A DNA stretch of 33,732 nucleotides from a virus, in the IMG/VR virus record IMGVR_UViG_3300046467_001001, positions 1 to 33,732 of that record; one strand, 5' to 3'. Positions within the stretch are counted from its first letter, which is position 1. The number at the start of each line of letters is the position of its first letter. A model generated the notes under the pieces. It was not told the origin of the DNA and did no database searches. It saw nothing but the letters and a program-made list of their open reading frames with translations. A program made the position numbers and the translations under genes. This document shows positions 24,301 to 31,428 of this stretch, piece by piece.

Positions 24301-24783
24301 ATGTGGATGCTTGTGATGATAATGGCGACAAGCGTCTCATTAAGTAGCACTTTGTTTCGACCGGACATCACCATCACACCTGATTTGATTTGGCCCGATA
24401 AGGCTGCGTGCGACGTTGTGCGCGAGGCACATCTATCGAAGCACCCGCCGCCGGACCATGCCGGGCTTATCTGCCTGCGCGTGCCGGACGCTATCGCCAA
24501 GAAGTATTTACCTTCGAAACCTCCGATCATCGACGCAGGTGCGCAAGAGATGCGGTGCGGGACGCACGCTGACACTATGGGATATCTGAAAGACTCCGAA
24601 GGACAGACCATTGTGTGGGAAGGGTGGTCTTTGAACGGCTACCATATTCGTCTCTACCAAAATTCTAGCGATAACAGGTGGACGACCACGGTGGACCGGC
24701 ATGTTAATATTGATTACGAGTGCGTTTATAGCAAAGGTAGTGCGGGCAGCTCTTCGCCTATAAACTACGATTCCGAGACATGA
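24301..24783 (+). CDS. Hypothetical exported or membrane-anchored protein
   Basis: One hundred and sixty residues with a hydrophobic N-terminus (MWMLVMIMATSVSLSS) that could be a signal peptide or anchor, followed by a soluble domain with several Cys (CDVV, LICLRV, MRCGTH, ECVYS) that could form disulfides in the periplasm. The start is uncertain because several in-frame ATGs occur in the first seven codons (24301, 24307, 24319) and no clear ribosome-binding sequence precedes them. No family was recognised. It lies between the two-TM peptide and a virion-like beta protein. Confidence 0.55.
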   Translation: MWMLVMIMATSVSLSSTLFRPDITITPDLIWPDKAACDVVREAHLSKHPPPDHAGLICLRVPDAIAKKYLPSKPPIIDAGAQEMRCGTHADTMGYLKDSEGQTIVWEGWSLNGYHIRLYQNSSDNRWTTTVDRHVNIDYECVYSKGSAGSSSPINYDSET

Positions 24784-24827
24784 GACTCATGACCCCAGAA
24801 ACTATGTAATGTAATAAGGAATATGCA

Positions 24828-25163
24828 ATGTCCCTACTTTCTCAAAGTGAGATCGAACCGCGTCAGGAACACTATAAAACCATTACGCATTCGACCACAG
24901 CAACTGGCTCCGCAAGTGGAGTCGCCATTGCTGCGAATGTAAATCGCCGCTATCTTCGTATTCAGAATGACGATGCTACCGATCCGGCTTATATCATGAT
25001 CGGCGCAACGGCTGTCGCCAACCAAGGTATCAAACTTGTTGCTGGTGGTGTCTTTGTGATGTCTAAGGAAGAAGGAAATCTTTCGACTGTCGTTGTTAAC
25101 TGCATCCAAGGCAATTCAGCGGAAGTTTTGCTGATTGCAGAGGGGGTAAACTTGGTATCGTAA
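24828..25163 (+). CDS. Small beta-rich phage protein
   Basis: One hundred and eleven residues, all-beta in appearance. The core RRYLRIQNDDATDPAYIMIGATAVANQGIKLVAGGVFVMSKEEGN (by parts YLRIQND, YIMIGATAVANQGI, LVAGGVFVMS) is a pattern I recall from small phage virion proteins with an Ig-like or decoration-like fold. A TAAGGAATATGC ribosome-binding region precedes the ATG. Its position between fibre and lysis genes, far from the capsid gene, leaves open whether it decorates head or tail. It stops two bases before the degraded fragment. Confidence 0.6.
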   Translation: MSLLSQSEIEPRQEHYKTITHSTTATGSASGVAIAANVNRRYLRIQNDDATDPAYIMIGATAVANQGIKLVAGGVFVMSKEEGNLSTVVVNCIQGNSAEVLLIAEGVNLVS

Positions 25164-25164
25164 T

Positions 25165-25335
25165 TTGGCTTTTGGCATCCAAATTGCCGATCTCTGCTTA
25201 TTGGTGGTTCGTCCGGTTTTGCACCACATTGATTTCTGGTCCGAAGCGGCTGAAGAACTGGTTATTGAGACGGCTCTGACCGAGAACTATCCTGTGGATA
25301 TGCTTTTCATCGACACAGGTGCGTCATCGATTTAG
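25165..25335 (+). pseudogene. Truncated remnant of a phage structural/lytic-like gene
   Basis: A frame with no ATG near its start (it could begin only at TTG 25165) encodes about 56 residues. The central stretch LVVRPVLHHIDFWSEAAEELVIETALTE resembles, from memory, the N-terminal signature (RPxLxxIGLxSPAAExLLLGTAxxES) of a phage protein family with a lysozyme-like look. After TALTE the similarity ends, the frame reads unrelated residues (NYPVDMLFIDTGASSI) and stops. It reads as the leading part of a gene whose remainder was deleted. Family identity is moderate confidence; truncation is well supported by the reading frame. Confidence 0.5.
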
Positions 25336-25400
25336 ATATATTAAAGTCCTTAATCCCACTTGTTTTAGCGGCAGGTGCGATTACGGTCGCTCTGGTAAAA

Positions 25401-25673
25401 GTGAAAAGTAAGGGGGAGCAGACCGCTCAGGATGCTACTGCTCTCAGAAAGGATGTGGATAGGTTGGAGGCGTCGGGGCATGACACTACACAACTTAAAG
25501 CGCAAATGATCCAGGTAGAGAAAAACATTTCTACTCTGTGGAGTGCTGTTAATGACATGTCAACGGAGCAAAAAAGAGCAGAGGCTAATCTCATCGGGAA
25601 AATAGAGCGCTTGCGCGATATCTTGGACGAACGAGCAAATGCGCTGAGAGATAAAATCAATGGCGCTAAATAA
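25401..25673 (+). CDS. Coiled-coil protein; TM segment encoded upstream without a start codon
   Basis: From GTG at 25401 this is a 90-residue coiled-coil protein (ALRKDVDRLEASGHDTTQLKAQM..., by parts). The same frame is open upstream to 25269 and encodes a clear transmembrane helix (DILKSLIPLVLAAGAITVALVKV), but no ATG, GTG or TTG precedes it. An ATC at 25326 (ATC GAT TTA GAT) sits 4 bases after AGGTG, where an ATG would be expected. TM-plus-coiled-coil is a common Rz-spanin or lysis-accessory shape. I infer loss of the original start, or a non-canonical start. Confidence 0.55.
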   Translation: MKSKGEQTAQDATALRKDVDRLEASGHDTTQLKAQMIQVEKNISTLWSAVNDMSTEQKRAEANLIGKIERLRDILDERANALRDKINGAK

Positions 25674-26057
25674 GTGAGTGGAATGCGTTATGCAAAGTGG
25701 TCTGAAGTTCCGCCTCGCGTGTGGCCTTGCAAGTTTTTCAAACCGCATGAAATTGCGTGTAAGGGGACCGGCTCCATTCTCATTCACGCAGAGGCGCTGC
25801 TGGCGCTGGACGAGCTAAGGATGAACCTTGGGACGCCTATCTATTTGTCATCTTCCTATCGCTCCCCTTACCATAATTCATGTGTGGGTGGCGCGCCAAA
25901 ATCGAGTCATTTAGAGGGCCATGCGCACGATGTCCAATTGAGGGGCATGGACAAAACCAAGCTGCGAGCCGAGGCAGAGCGCGTCGGTTTCAAGGGGTTC
26001 GGGATGCGGTACAGGACATTTATGCACATCGATATGGGCAGAAAGCGAGAGTGGTGA
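25674..26057 (+). CDS. M15-family peptidase endolysin
   Basis: A 127-residue zinc peptidase that probably cleaves cell-wall peptides at lysis. The M15_3-type signature is complete: FFKPHEIACKGTG (21-33), then a helix, then SSYRSPYHN (60-68), SSHLEGHAHDV with His79 and Asp86, and FMHID with His118 as the third zinc ligand. Length fits single-domain phage M15 endolysins, and no signal peptide is present, so a holin is needed. The start is GTG at 25674 directly after the previous stop; an ATG at 25683 is equally possible. The holin gene follows three bases later. Confidence 0.88.
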   Translation: MSGMRYAKWSEVPPRVWPCKFFKPHEIACKGTGSILIHAEALLALDELRMNLGTPIYLSSSYRSPYHNSCVGGAPKSSHLEGHAHDVQLRGMDKTKLRAEAERVGFKGFGMRYRTFMHIDMGRKREW

Positions 26058-26060
26058 ACA

Positions 26061-26519
26061 GTGTTTGATTTTTTGTTGACGGCGATTTCTGGCGGTGCAA
26101 CTGGCATATTTGGATCAGTCTTGGGGAAAGCATTTTCATTTATTGACTCCTGGCAAGCAGAGAAAAAGGCCAAGAACGACCATGCCAGAACTGTAGAAAT
26201 GACACGGCTTCAGAATGAGTTACGCTCACAGGAACTTGAAAGTGAGTTAGGTATCGTTGAGGCTCAAGCCGCAAGTGACGCGAAGACAGCAAGTTATCAG
26301 CACGATATATCTGTTGGAGTAAGTTATCCGTGGGTAGCGGCAATATTACGACTGGTGCGCCCATTTTTGACATTCGCTCTGATAGGTCTGATGACCTTCA
26401 TTTACATCAGAGTTAGCGATCTTGCTCAACAAGAGGCCATCATTCAAAGCGTGATCTATATGGCCAGCACTGGGGTGCTTTGGTGGTTTGGCGACAGAGC
26501 TATGCGGCCCAAGAGTTAA
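26061..26519 (+). CDS. Holin of the GTA three-TM type
   Basis: A 152-residue membrane protein starting at GTG 26061, three bases after the endolysin stop. There is a hydrophobic N-terminus (FDFLLTAISGGATGIFGSVLG), a charged coiled-coil zone (residues 33-75), then two TM helices (91-116 and 127-143) and the closing WWFGDRAM motif. The RPFLTF and WWFGDR patterns are those of the GTA-holin family known from alphaproteobacterial gene transfer agents and many phages. It would release the endolysin to the periplasm. It is the last gene of the rightward block. Confidence 0.82.
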   Translation: MFDFLLTAISGGATGIFGSVLGKAFSFIDSWQAEKKAKNDHARTVEMTRLQNELRSQELESELGIVEAQAASDAKTASYQHDISVGVSYPWVAAILRLVRPFLTFALIGLMTFIYIRVSDLAQQEAIIQSVIYMASTGVLWWFGDRAMRPKS

Positions 26520-26524
26520 TTTAG

Positions 26525-27148
26525 CTACCACCACTTAGGTTTGCGTTGCTCTTGCATGCGCCCTATTTGTATCTGTGGTTGTCCGGGCTGCACCAAGGCG
26601 ATCAGTTTCTCGAAGGCGTGCGCTTCGATCTGGCGCACTCGTTCACGCGAGATGCCGTACATCTCGCTCAATTCCAACAACGTAGCGGGCTTGTCCAGGC
26701 TGCGGTATTTGACCGACTGAAGCAGCCGCCGCGTTCTCAATATGTACTTCTCGCGCTCGTTGAGCGGATAAGTGCCTGGATCGAGGTCTACTTGACGCCA
26801 CTGATCGCCGAGCCGGTCGGCCTGATCCTTGAACGGCAGATATTCAGGCTCGGGCGTGCGCTCTGCTCGCTCGTCGGCTAAGACATGGTGCAGAGGCAGC
26901 GCAAAGAAACCCTTCTTCAAGCCATACTTGTCTTCGATTTCCTCCGCTCTCTGGCGGATGAAGTTTGTTGTGCCGCTCTCAATCCGCGACACCATATAAT
27001 GCGACCAGCCTAGCTCCTCGGCCATAGCTTTGGAACTCAACCGCAACTCAAGTCGCCTTAAAATTCTCAGCTTCTGACGACAATATAAAACCGGGCTCTT
27101 GGGGCGCCCACGTTTTCGTTTCTGCTCACTTATTAGCTGCTCACTCAT
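26525..27148 (-). CDS. XRE HTH / sigma-70 region 4 fusion regulator
   Basis: A 207-residue transcription factor with three parts. Residues 9-19 are basic with an AT-hook-like GRP core (KRGRPK). Residues 22-80 are an XRE-type helix-turn-helix (LSSKAMAEELGWSHYMVSRIESGT). Residues 129-186 are a sigma-70 region 4 (LNEREKYILRTRRLL, then LLELSEMYGISRERVRQIEAHAFEKL), closest by eye to RpoH. Regions 2 and 3 of sigma are absent, so it cannot melt a -10 alone. It is the last gene of the leftward block, and its start shares a base with the XRE gene stop. Late-gene activation by gripping host RNA polymerase is inference. Confidence 0.85.
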   Translation of the reverse strand: MSEQLISEQKRKRGRPKSPVLYCRQKLRILRRLELRLSSKAMAEELGWSHYMVSRIESGTTNFIRQRAEEIEDKYGLKKGFFALPLHHVLADERAERTPEPEYLPFKDQADRLGDQWRQVDLDPGTYPLNEREKYILRTRRLLQSVKYRSLDKPATLLELSEMYGISRERVRQIEAHAFEKLIALVQPGQPQIQIGRMQEQRKPKWW

Positions 27149-27408
27149 TAACTCACTCCTCTATTTTGCTCTCCATCAATTGGTGTTCGCCCCGGTTGAA
27201 TCTCAATCTCATATCCAAGCGCTGCGAGGATAGCGTCAATCCTGACTAGGTGCATATTGCCCTTGCCGCTTTCAAAGTTGGCCAGAGATGCTTGAGTGCA
27301 GTCGGCCATGTTCGCGAGCTTGAATTGACTTAGACCCTGCTCCTCGCGAAGTTTTTTAATCTCTTTGCCAATCCAGTGCGGAGCCATCGGTGATTTAACT
27401 CTGGTCAT
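27148..27408 (-). CDS. XRE-family HTH regulator
   Basis: Eighty-six residues with a classic Cro/CI-type HTH: IGKEIKKLREEQGLSQFKLANMADCTQASLANFESGKGNMHLVRIDAILAALGYEI (by parts LSQFKLANMADC and QASLANFESGKGN). The end (LAALGYEIEIQP) resembles HipB-like antitoxin or repressor proteins, but no HipA partner is present. It is translationally coupled to the sigma-4 fusion gene by a TAATG overlap, so the two probably act together, for example one setting and one resetting the early/late switch. The nearby dyad TTCACA-N10-TGTGAA (81-102) is a speculative target. Confidence 0.85.
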   Translation of the reverse strand: MTRVKSPMAPHWIGKEIKKLREEQGLSQFKLANMADCTQASLANFESGKGNMHLVRIDAILAALGYEIEIQPGRTPIDGEQNRGVS

Positions 27409-27418
27409 TTATATCCGC

Positions 27419-27847
27419 TCAATTTTGTCGCCTGTTCAATGTTCCCTGAAGATTCCTGAAGGCCATTTCTGTCGATTGAACGGCTTCTTTCAGGCGTGTT
27501 TCGATCATCTTGTAAGAGTATAAAACGGTGGTCGGGTCGCGTTTGATTACCGTGCCGATTTGCTTAAGACTTTTGCCTGTTCTTATTTTTGCGAGGTAGC
27601 AATACATCTGCCGAGGTAGGACAAATTCACGCGACCGTATTTCTGTCCTGACATCGCCCGGCGCGGCGCGATAATAATCGCAGCACGCTTGGAATATTCC
27701 TTCCAGGGCCATTTCAGATGGAGCCCACCCGGTAAGGTGTGGACTGAAAAAGTTCGGATCGTGTCCGTTCAGAATTTCTGGGAGATCGCGCTTCCATCCA
27801 TTCATTAATGCTTGGTGCATTTCGTTTAGAGGTACGGGGGCTCTCAT
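27419..27847 (-). CDS. DnaA domain IV-only protein
   Basis: A 142-residue protein whose residues about 55-120 match the DNA-binding domain IV of the replication initiator DnaA: YYRAAPGDVRTEIRSREFVLPRQMYCYLAKIRTGKSLKQIGTVI then KRDPTTVLYSYKMIE (by parts). The ATPase domains are missing. I start at the ATG at 27847, which has GGAG upstream and overlaps the previous stop (ATGA); a TTG at 27859 would add four residues. The signature RDHTTV appears as RDPTTV (103-108), so the base-contacting His is Pro. Alphaproteobacteria have a similar domain-IV-only protein, HdaB. It may bind an origin or interfere with host DnaA. Confidence 0.8.
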   Translation of the reverse strand: MRAPVPLNEMHQALMNGWKRDLPEILNGHDPNFFSPHLTGWAPSEMALEGIFQACCDYYRAAPGDVRTEIRSREFVLPRQMYCYLAKIRTGKSLKQIGTVIKRDPTTVLYSYKMIETRLKEAVQSTEMAFRNLQGTLNRRQN

Positions 27848-28254
27848 TTCTTGCTCCAATATTTATGATCAACAAAGGACAGGCATAGTGCAGCGCCTGG
27901 GCTAAACATCGGTAATTTGTGTGATGTTTGGATTTTACTGGTGAAAAGTGTGGCGACGTATTGATCTGATGAGGGACAATCTATTGTCCAAGTGAATCCA
28001 TGATCTTCAACGATCCTCATTGCTACACTCATTCTCAATAATGGATTAGGCATTGTTAAATATGTGACTTCTTTTCCGTCAATGAATTGAAGGCCATCTG
28101 TATTGCCTATTTCATTAATCAACCACCCGGCTGAGATTAAGACTGCCGCTCCTAGATAAAAATCGGGCTCCTTGGCGTTGATTAGTTTATCTCTGAGATT
28201 ATAGATATCCTTCCCAAGGGTTTCGATTTTTTCTTTTGTGGATTCATCATGCAT
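27844..28254 (-). CDS. Hypothetical early protein
   Basis: A 136-residue protein from the ATG at 28254 (MHDESTKEK), with GGCGGAAGA upstream; a GTG at 28290 would add 12 residues and overlap the preceding gene further. It has a short N-terminal coiled helix (KEKIETLGKDIYNLRDKLI) and a globular remainder with hydrophobic strands (FYLGAAVLISAGWLINEIG). No family was recognised. It sits between the small membrane peptide and the DnaA-IV gene, overlapping both by a few bases, so it is part of the replication operon. Confidence 0.6.
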   Translation of the reverse strand: MHDESTKEKIETLGKDIYNLRDKLINAKEPDFYLGAAVLISAGWLINEIGNTDGLQFIDGKEVTYLTMPNPLLRMSVAMRIVEDHGFTWTIDCPSSDQYVATLFTSKIQTSHKLPMFSPGAALCLSFVDHKYWSKK

Positions 28255-28471
28255 TTTTCTTCCGCCTGTCCTTGCCTGAACGGGGTTCACTACCGGATCG
28301 CTCCTCTCTCATGTGATGCCGATCTTGGGATTGCTGTGGCCGCCTGTTCTGGTGTTCCCCCTTCCATCGTTGAACAAGACGGTTTTTGAAATATAGCGCG
28401 GCTATTACCATCGTTAGCCCAATACCGATTCCGAGCATAACCAGGAATCCGAAGTTTATTGCGAATGACAT
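28247..28471 (-). CDS. Single-TM peptide with basic tail
   Basis: Seventy-four residues. One strong TM helix at residues 4-27 (AINFGFLVMLGIGIGLTMVIAAL) is followed by a basic, Arg/Gln/Lys-rich tail (NRRPQQSQDRHHMREERS) with no fold visible. The predicted topology places the basic tail on the cytoplasmic side. Small TM peptides inserted in phage replication operons are often of unknown use. The gene starts 8 bases after the SSB stop, and its end overlaps the next gene. Confidence 0.6.
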   Translation of the reverse strand: MSFAINFGFLVMLGIGIGLTMVIAALYFKNRLVQRWKGEHQNRRPQQSQDRHHMREERSGSEPRSGKDRRKKNA

Positions 28472-28479
28472 ATTGCCCT

Positions 28480-28917
28480 CTAGAACGGAACGTCGTCGTC
28501 AACGCCGGGGTCGGTATCGACTGTCTGATTATCGCTGCCCTGGGGTTGATTTTGACCGCCACGATCAATATCTTTTTTCGGGCCGTCGAGCATCGTCATA
28601 TTCCCGGTGAATCCAGCACAGACGACTTCAGTAGAATATTTGTCGTTGCCATCCTTATCTTGCCATTTTCGGGTTTGAAGCTCGCCTTCGATATAAACCA
28701 GAGAGCCTTTGTTGAGATAGTTGTTGGCGATATCGGCCAGCTTGCCGAACATAGCAATACGATGCCACTCAGTTTTCTCCTGAGATTCGCCTGATTTCTT
28801 ATCTTTCCACTTCTTAGAAGTTGCGAGGCTCAGGTTGGCGATAGAATCTCCGTTTTGTGTCTGACGTAGCTCGACATCTTTTCCGAGCCGCCCGATTAGG
28901 GTTACTTTATTTAGCAT
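28480..28917 (-). CDS. ssb: Single-stranded DNA-binding protein
   Basis: A 145-residue SSB that coats single strands in replication and recombination. The OB-fold start [17 protein letters not shown] (2-18) and the later [34 protein letters not shown] (by parts [12 protein letters not shown] and [11 protein letters not shown]) are diagnostic. A short linker ends in the acidic tip DDDVPF, the usual partner-binding hook. I start at ATG 28917 with GGAG seven bases upstream; a longer in-frame extension exists but lies within the preceding gene. It overlaps the Rad52 gene by 11 bases. Confidence 0.92.
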   Translation of the reverse strand: MLNKVTLIGRLGKDVELRQTQNGDSIANLSLATSKKWKDKKSGESQEKTEWHRIAMFGKLADIANNYLNKGSLVYIEGELQTRKWQDKDGNDKYSTEVVCAGFTGNMTMLDGPKKDIDRGGQNQPQGSDNQTVDTDPGVDDDVPF

Positions 28918-29596
28918 TCTCACTCTCCAATATGTTTGCGGATTTCTCGGCCAGAGCATCGACAAGTTCTTGACCTGCTTCTTTGTTGCGCTGGTAGATG
29001 AATGTAAATTGTTCTCTGATTTCGTCCTTCCACGCTTCGAATGTTTTGTTATCCCATTCGCTTTCATTACAATTCTTGATGGCCTCATTGATCCAGAGTT
29101 GATCTTCGCTGGTGGCGGCTGACTTCTCTTTAGCAGCTTCCTCCTTTGCTGCTATCGCTGTGCCGACTTCAGCTTGATCCTTATCATAAAGAGCAAGGCC
29201 GAACTGATTACCGAAAGTCACAAGCGCCCGTTTCATGGCGTCTGTCTCGGCCTCCTTGCTTGCAGATTCATGGTTCTGCCCGGCGTCTTTCATGGTGCCA
29301 TGACCGGCGCCAGTTCCTTCCCGGAATATAGTAATACCGTCGTCTGCCAATACACCCACTCGAACCCGAGCGATGTATGTGCATTTCTGTACGCCTTCTG
29401 TGACGCATTCCATGGAAAGTGTCTCACGGGACCAGTTGCCGAAGCCGAAGATACGGTTTGCCTCTGCGATTGCGTGCCATCCTTCAATGTAGGACACATT
29501 CATTCCTGCTTGAGGGCGCTTTTTGATAGCCGATCTATCGAGCTTATCCTTCAGCAATTTTGTTTGATTCGCGTCAAAGCGCTGAATACTGCCCAT
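28907..29596 (-). CDS. Rad52/Rad22-type single-strand annealing protein
   Basis: A 229-residue recombinase that anneals complementary single strands. The core matches Rad52: [21 protein letters not shown] (36-56), EGTGAGHG (93-100), and [18 protein letters not shown] (108-125), with the long helix carrying DNA contacts. The C-terminal third is helical and divergent, as usual in phage Rad52-like proteins. It sits just before SSB and near the Cas4-like nuclease, so an exonuclease/annealing pair is likely, as in lambda Red but with different families. The start ATG is 1 base after the preceding stop. Confidence 0.9.
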   Translation of the reverse strand: MGSIQRFDANQTKLLKDKLDRSAIKKRPQAGMNVSYIEGWHAIAEANRIFGFGNWSRETLSMECVTEGVQKCTYIARVRVGVLADDGITIFREGTGAGHGTMKDAGQNHESASKEAETDAMKRALVTFGNQFGLALYDKDQAEVGTAIAAKEEAAKEKSAATSEDQLWINEAIKNCNESEWDNKTFEAWKDEIREQFTFIYQRNKEAGQELVDALAEKSANILESENAK

Positions 29597-29597
29597 T

Positions 29598-30089
29598 TTA
29601 ATCTTCCTCGTTATCTAACGGAAGCACTGGGAAAGGAGCTGACTTTTCTCTAGCCGTTTCTTCTGGCGACATATATGAAGGGCCTCTGGCTTTAACTGGT
29701 ATAATTGAGCCGAAAGATATGGGAGCTGGTATAATTGGGTCTTCTTTGTGTTCCGCTTTTGCCTTCTCATGCTCTGCGGTTTTTATTTCATCCACTTCGG
29801 CGCTATAATTAATAACGTCATTATTCATTGGGATAATATTTAAATCATAGATTTTGCTTATCCGATTAAGAACGTTATTGACTGCGCCCAACGGCGATTT
29901 GTCAAAAATACCTTCGCGTCTTATCTCGATGTTTTTAATCGAGACTTTGTAATATTTATATTGATTCTCGGAAGGAACTTTTATCCCATCAATATATCGG
30001 CTGGGCGCAATCTTTGCCAAATCGTTGGCTGCTGTGCTGGTGAAGTCGTCCAGGGCCGATCCGGGTAATGGTTTTATAGTATTAGTCAT
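29598..30089 (-). CDS. Hypothetical early protein
   Basis: A 163-residue protein with no recognised family. Residues 30-90 are mixed strands (YKYYKVSIKNIEIRREGIFDK, then VNNVLNRISKIYDLNIIPMNN) that could form a small fold; the remainder is a Pro/Glu/Lys-rich low-complexity tail (AEHEKAKAEHKEDPIIPAP). It lies two bases upstream of the Rad52 gene and probably shares its mRNA. The ATG is preceded by GAAAGG. A 188-base structured gap separates it from DUF932. It may be a recombination accessory, but this is only neighbourhood. Confidence 0.6.
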   Translation of the reverse strand: MTNTIKPLPGSALDDFTSTAANDLAKIAPSRYIDGIKVPSENQYKYYKVSIKNIEIRREGIFDKSPLGAVNNVLNRISKIYDLNIIPMNNDVINYSAEVDEIKTAEHEKAKAEHKEDPIIPAPISFGSIIPVKARGPSYMSPEETAREKSAPFPVLPLDNEED

Positions 30090-30277
30090 TTTCGAGCCTT
30101 TCTCTTCTTAGGTTGATGTTGGTCATAGCGTCACAATCTTTTTTAGTACGTCGGGTGGACTGATTGCCCACCTGGGGCTCTGAACAAGATTGCTTAGGGT
30201 GGGATAACTCCCTGGGAGAGTAAGGAGTGCCGCAGGCGGCCACTATGAAATACCCCTGAAAGGTCGCCCCTTAGACA
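30090..30277 (-). other. Structured 188-base gap in early operon
   Basis: The longest gap in the leftward block contains three potential hairpins: GGTGG/CCACC with extension to 7 bp and a 9-base loop (30152-30174), CTCCCTGGGAG (30208-30218), and GCCGCAGGCGGC (30229-30240). No U-tract follows any of them on the leftward strand, so it is not a plain terminator. A 14-codon leader frame overlaps the next start. Candidates are an attenuator, processing site or small RNA; no promoter is obvious. Confidence 0.4.
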
Positions 30278-31345
30278 TTACGCAGCTTGAGCCATTGTCT
30301 GCCATTCGTTACGCGGCAGTTCGATGATAGCCCCGCCTAGATTTTCCAGATCACTTGCACGATCATAGGATTCAACGTCCTGGGAAAAGCGTGTCACGGC
30401 ACTTGAGATACCAAATACCGATGTATCTCCGCCCTCGATTAGATAAGCGAGAATCGATTTGCCTTCTCCCTGGGATATCCAGCCTCGCTTTTCGATCTGT
30501 TCGATTGAGCCGACAGGGTCAGAAACCTTGATATTTTTTGCCTCACGAAATTTGTTCAACGATTTGTCGAACTCGACTGCATCAAACGAGGCTCGTAGTG
30601 CGTCACGCATACGCAGCATCAGTGCCTTATCTTCAGCTTCCTTCGTGTCGTCGCCTATGACTTCCTGAATGTCCTCGGAGTCACCAGCGGCTCTGCCAAT
30701 ATGGTATTTTGCCAAGCCCTTGCCGGTGGAGCAGCCATTGAGGCACCAAAGGAAATAAGCGAACGGGCTGATTGATAAACTGCCCATGCCGATTTCCGAG
30801 TTGGTGATAATGACTCCGGCTTGTACTTGTTGACCAACGACTACTTCGCCTTGAACTTTCGGCGTCACGGCTTTGATGTAGAGTTTCTTGTCGGTAACCT
30901 GACAGGAAATGATTTCCAGCTCAGGCATTGCCATCAAGATCGGCAACGTCATTGCCGCAACGTCATCGTTATCGATAATCCTATACCTATTGGATAGGAC
31001 TGCCCGAACGCCCTCACGGTTTGTGCGGAACAGACGCTTTGACGGCTGCTTTGCAAACCAATGGTTTACATTGTTACAAAGCAATTCCGGCGCATCTTTG
31101 ACCATGCGATCCATATACTTTGCAGGTATGTTCTGGTGCGCTCCGATTTGACGGAGAGCGTGGTGACTTAGGCGAGGATTCCCGCCGATGATATCCCGTT
31201 TTAACATCATACCGGCTAATGAAATCGATCCATTGCCTTCCGGGTATGCGGTTAAGATATTTGTGCTGGCGAGATAGTCCTTATTCCAAAGAGCGTTCTC
31301 TTCCAGCCGCGCCGCCAATTGCGGCAAAGCTAATCCTTGTTTCAT
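30278..31345 (-). CDS. DUF932 family protein
   Basis: A 355-residue protein of the phage/plasmid DUF932 type. Recognisable parts: LSNRYRIIDNDDVAAMTLPILMAMPELEII (residues about 115-145), KLYIKAVTPK, VQAGVIITNSEIGMGSLSISPFAYFLWCLNG (by parts, about 178-208). This NSEIG...NG pattern is diagnostic for the family. The function is not established; it occurs with recombination and replication genes. The start has TAGGAG eight bases upstream. It precedes the nuclease stop by an 83-base gap in the same direction. Confidence 0.85.
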   Translation of the reverse strand: MKQGLALPQLAARLEENALWNKDYLASTNILTAYPEGNGSISLAGMMLKRDIIGGNPRLSHHALRQIGAHQNIPAKYMDRMVKDAPELLCNNVNHWFAKQPSKRLFRTNREGVRAVLSNRYRIIDNDDVAAMTLPILMAMPELEIISCQVTDKKLYIKAVTPKVQGEVVVGQQVQAGVIITNSEIGMGSLSISPFAYFLWCLNGCSTGKGLAKYHIGRAAGDSEDIQEVIGDDTKEAEDKALMLRMRDALRASFDAVEFDKSLNKFREAKNIKVSDPVGSIEQIEKRGWISQGEGKSILAYLIEGGDTSVFGISSAVTRFSQDVESYDRASDLENLGGAIIELPRNEWQTMAQAA

Positions 31346-31428
31346 TGTGTCGTTCTCCTAGTTGAGTGATATTAAAAAACATCCGATCAAGGCGATCAGG
31401 AACCGGCCAAGCAATTTGGCTACGTCCT

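Noticed and set aside
27148-27408. HipBA-type toxin-antitoxin module
   Set aside because: The protein looks HipB-like, but no kinase (HipA) gene is adjacent; the coupled neighbour is the sigma-4 fusion.
28918-29088. An N-terminal extension of SSB by 57 residues
   Set aside because: It would lie within the Rad52-type gene, while the ATG at 28917 has a good ribosome-binding site and gives the standard OB-fold start.
30089-30126. Fourteen-codon leader frame before the 29598-30089 gene
   Set aside because: It has no ribosome-binding site and its overlap with the next start may be fortuitous.
31358-31414. An 18-codon hydrophobic frame (TTG start) in the gap between DUF932 and the nuclease, minus strand
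   Set aside because: It starts only at TTG with a weakly placed ribosome-binding sequence; its length is easily met by chance.
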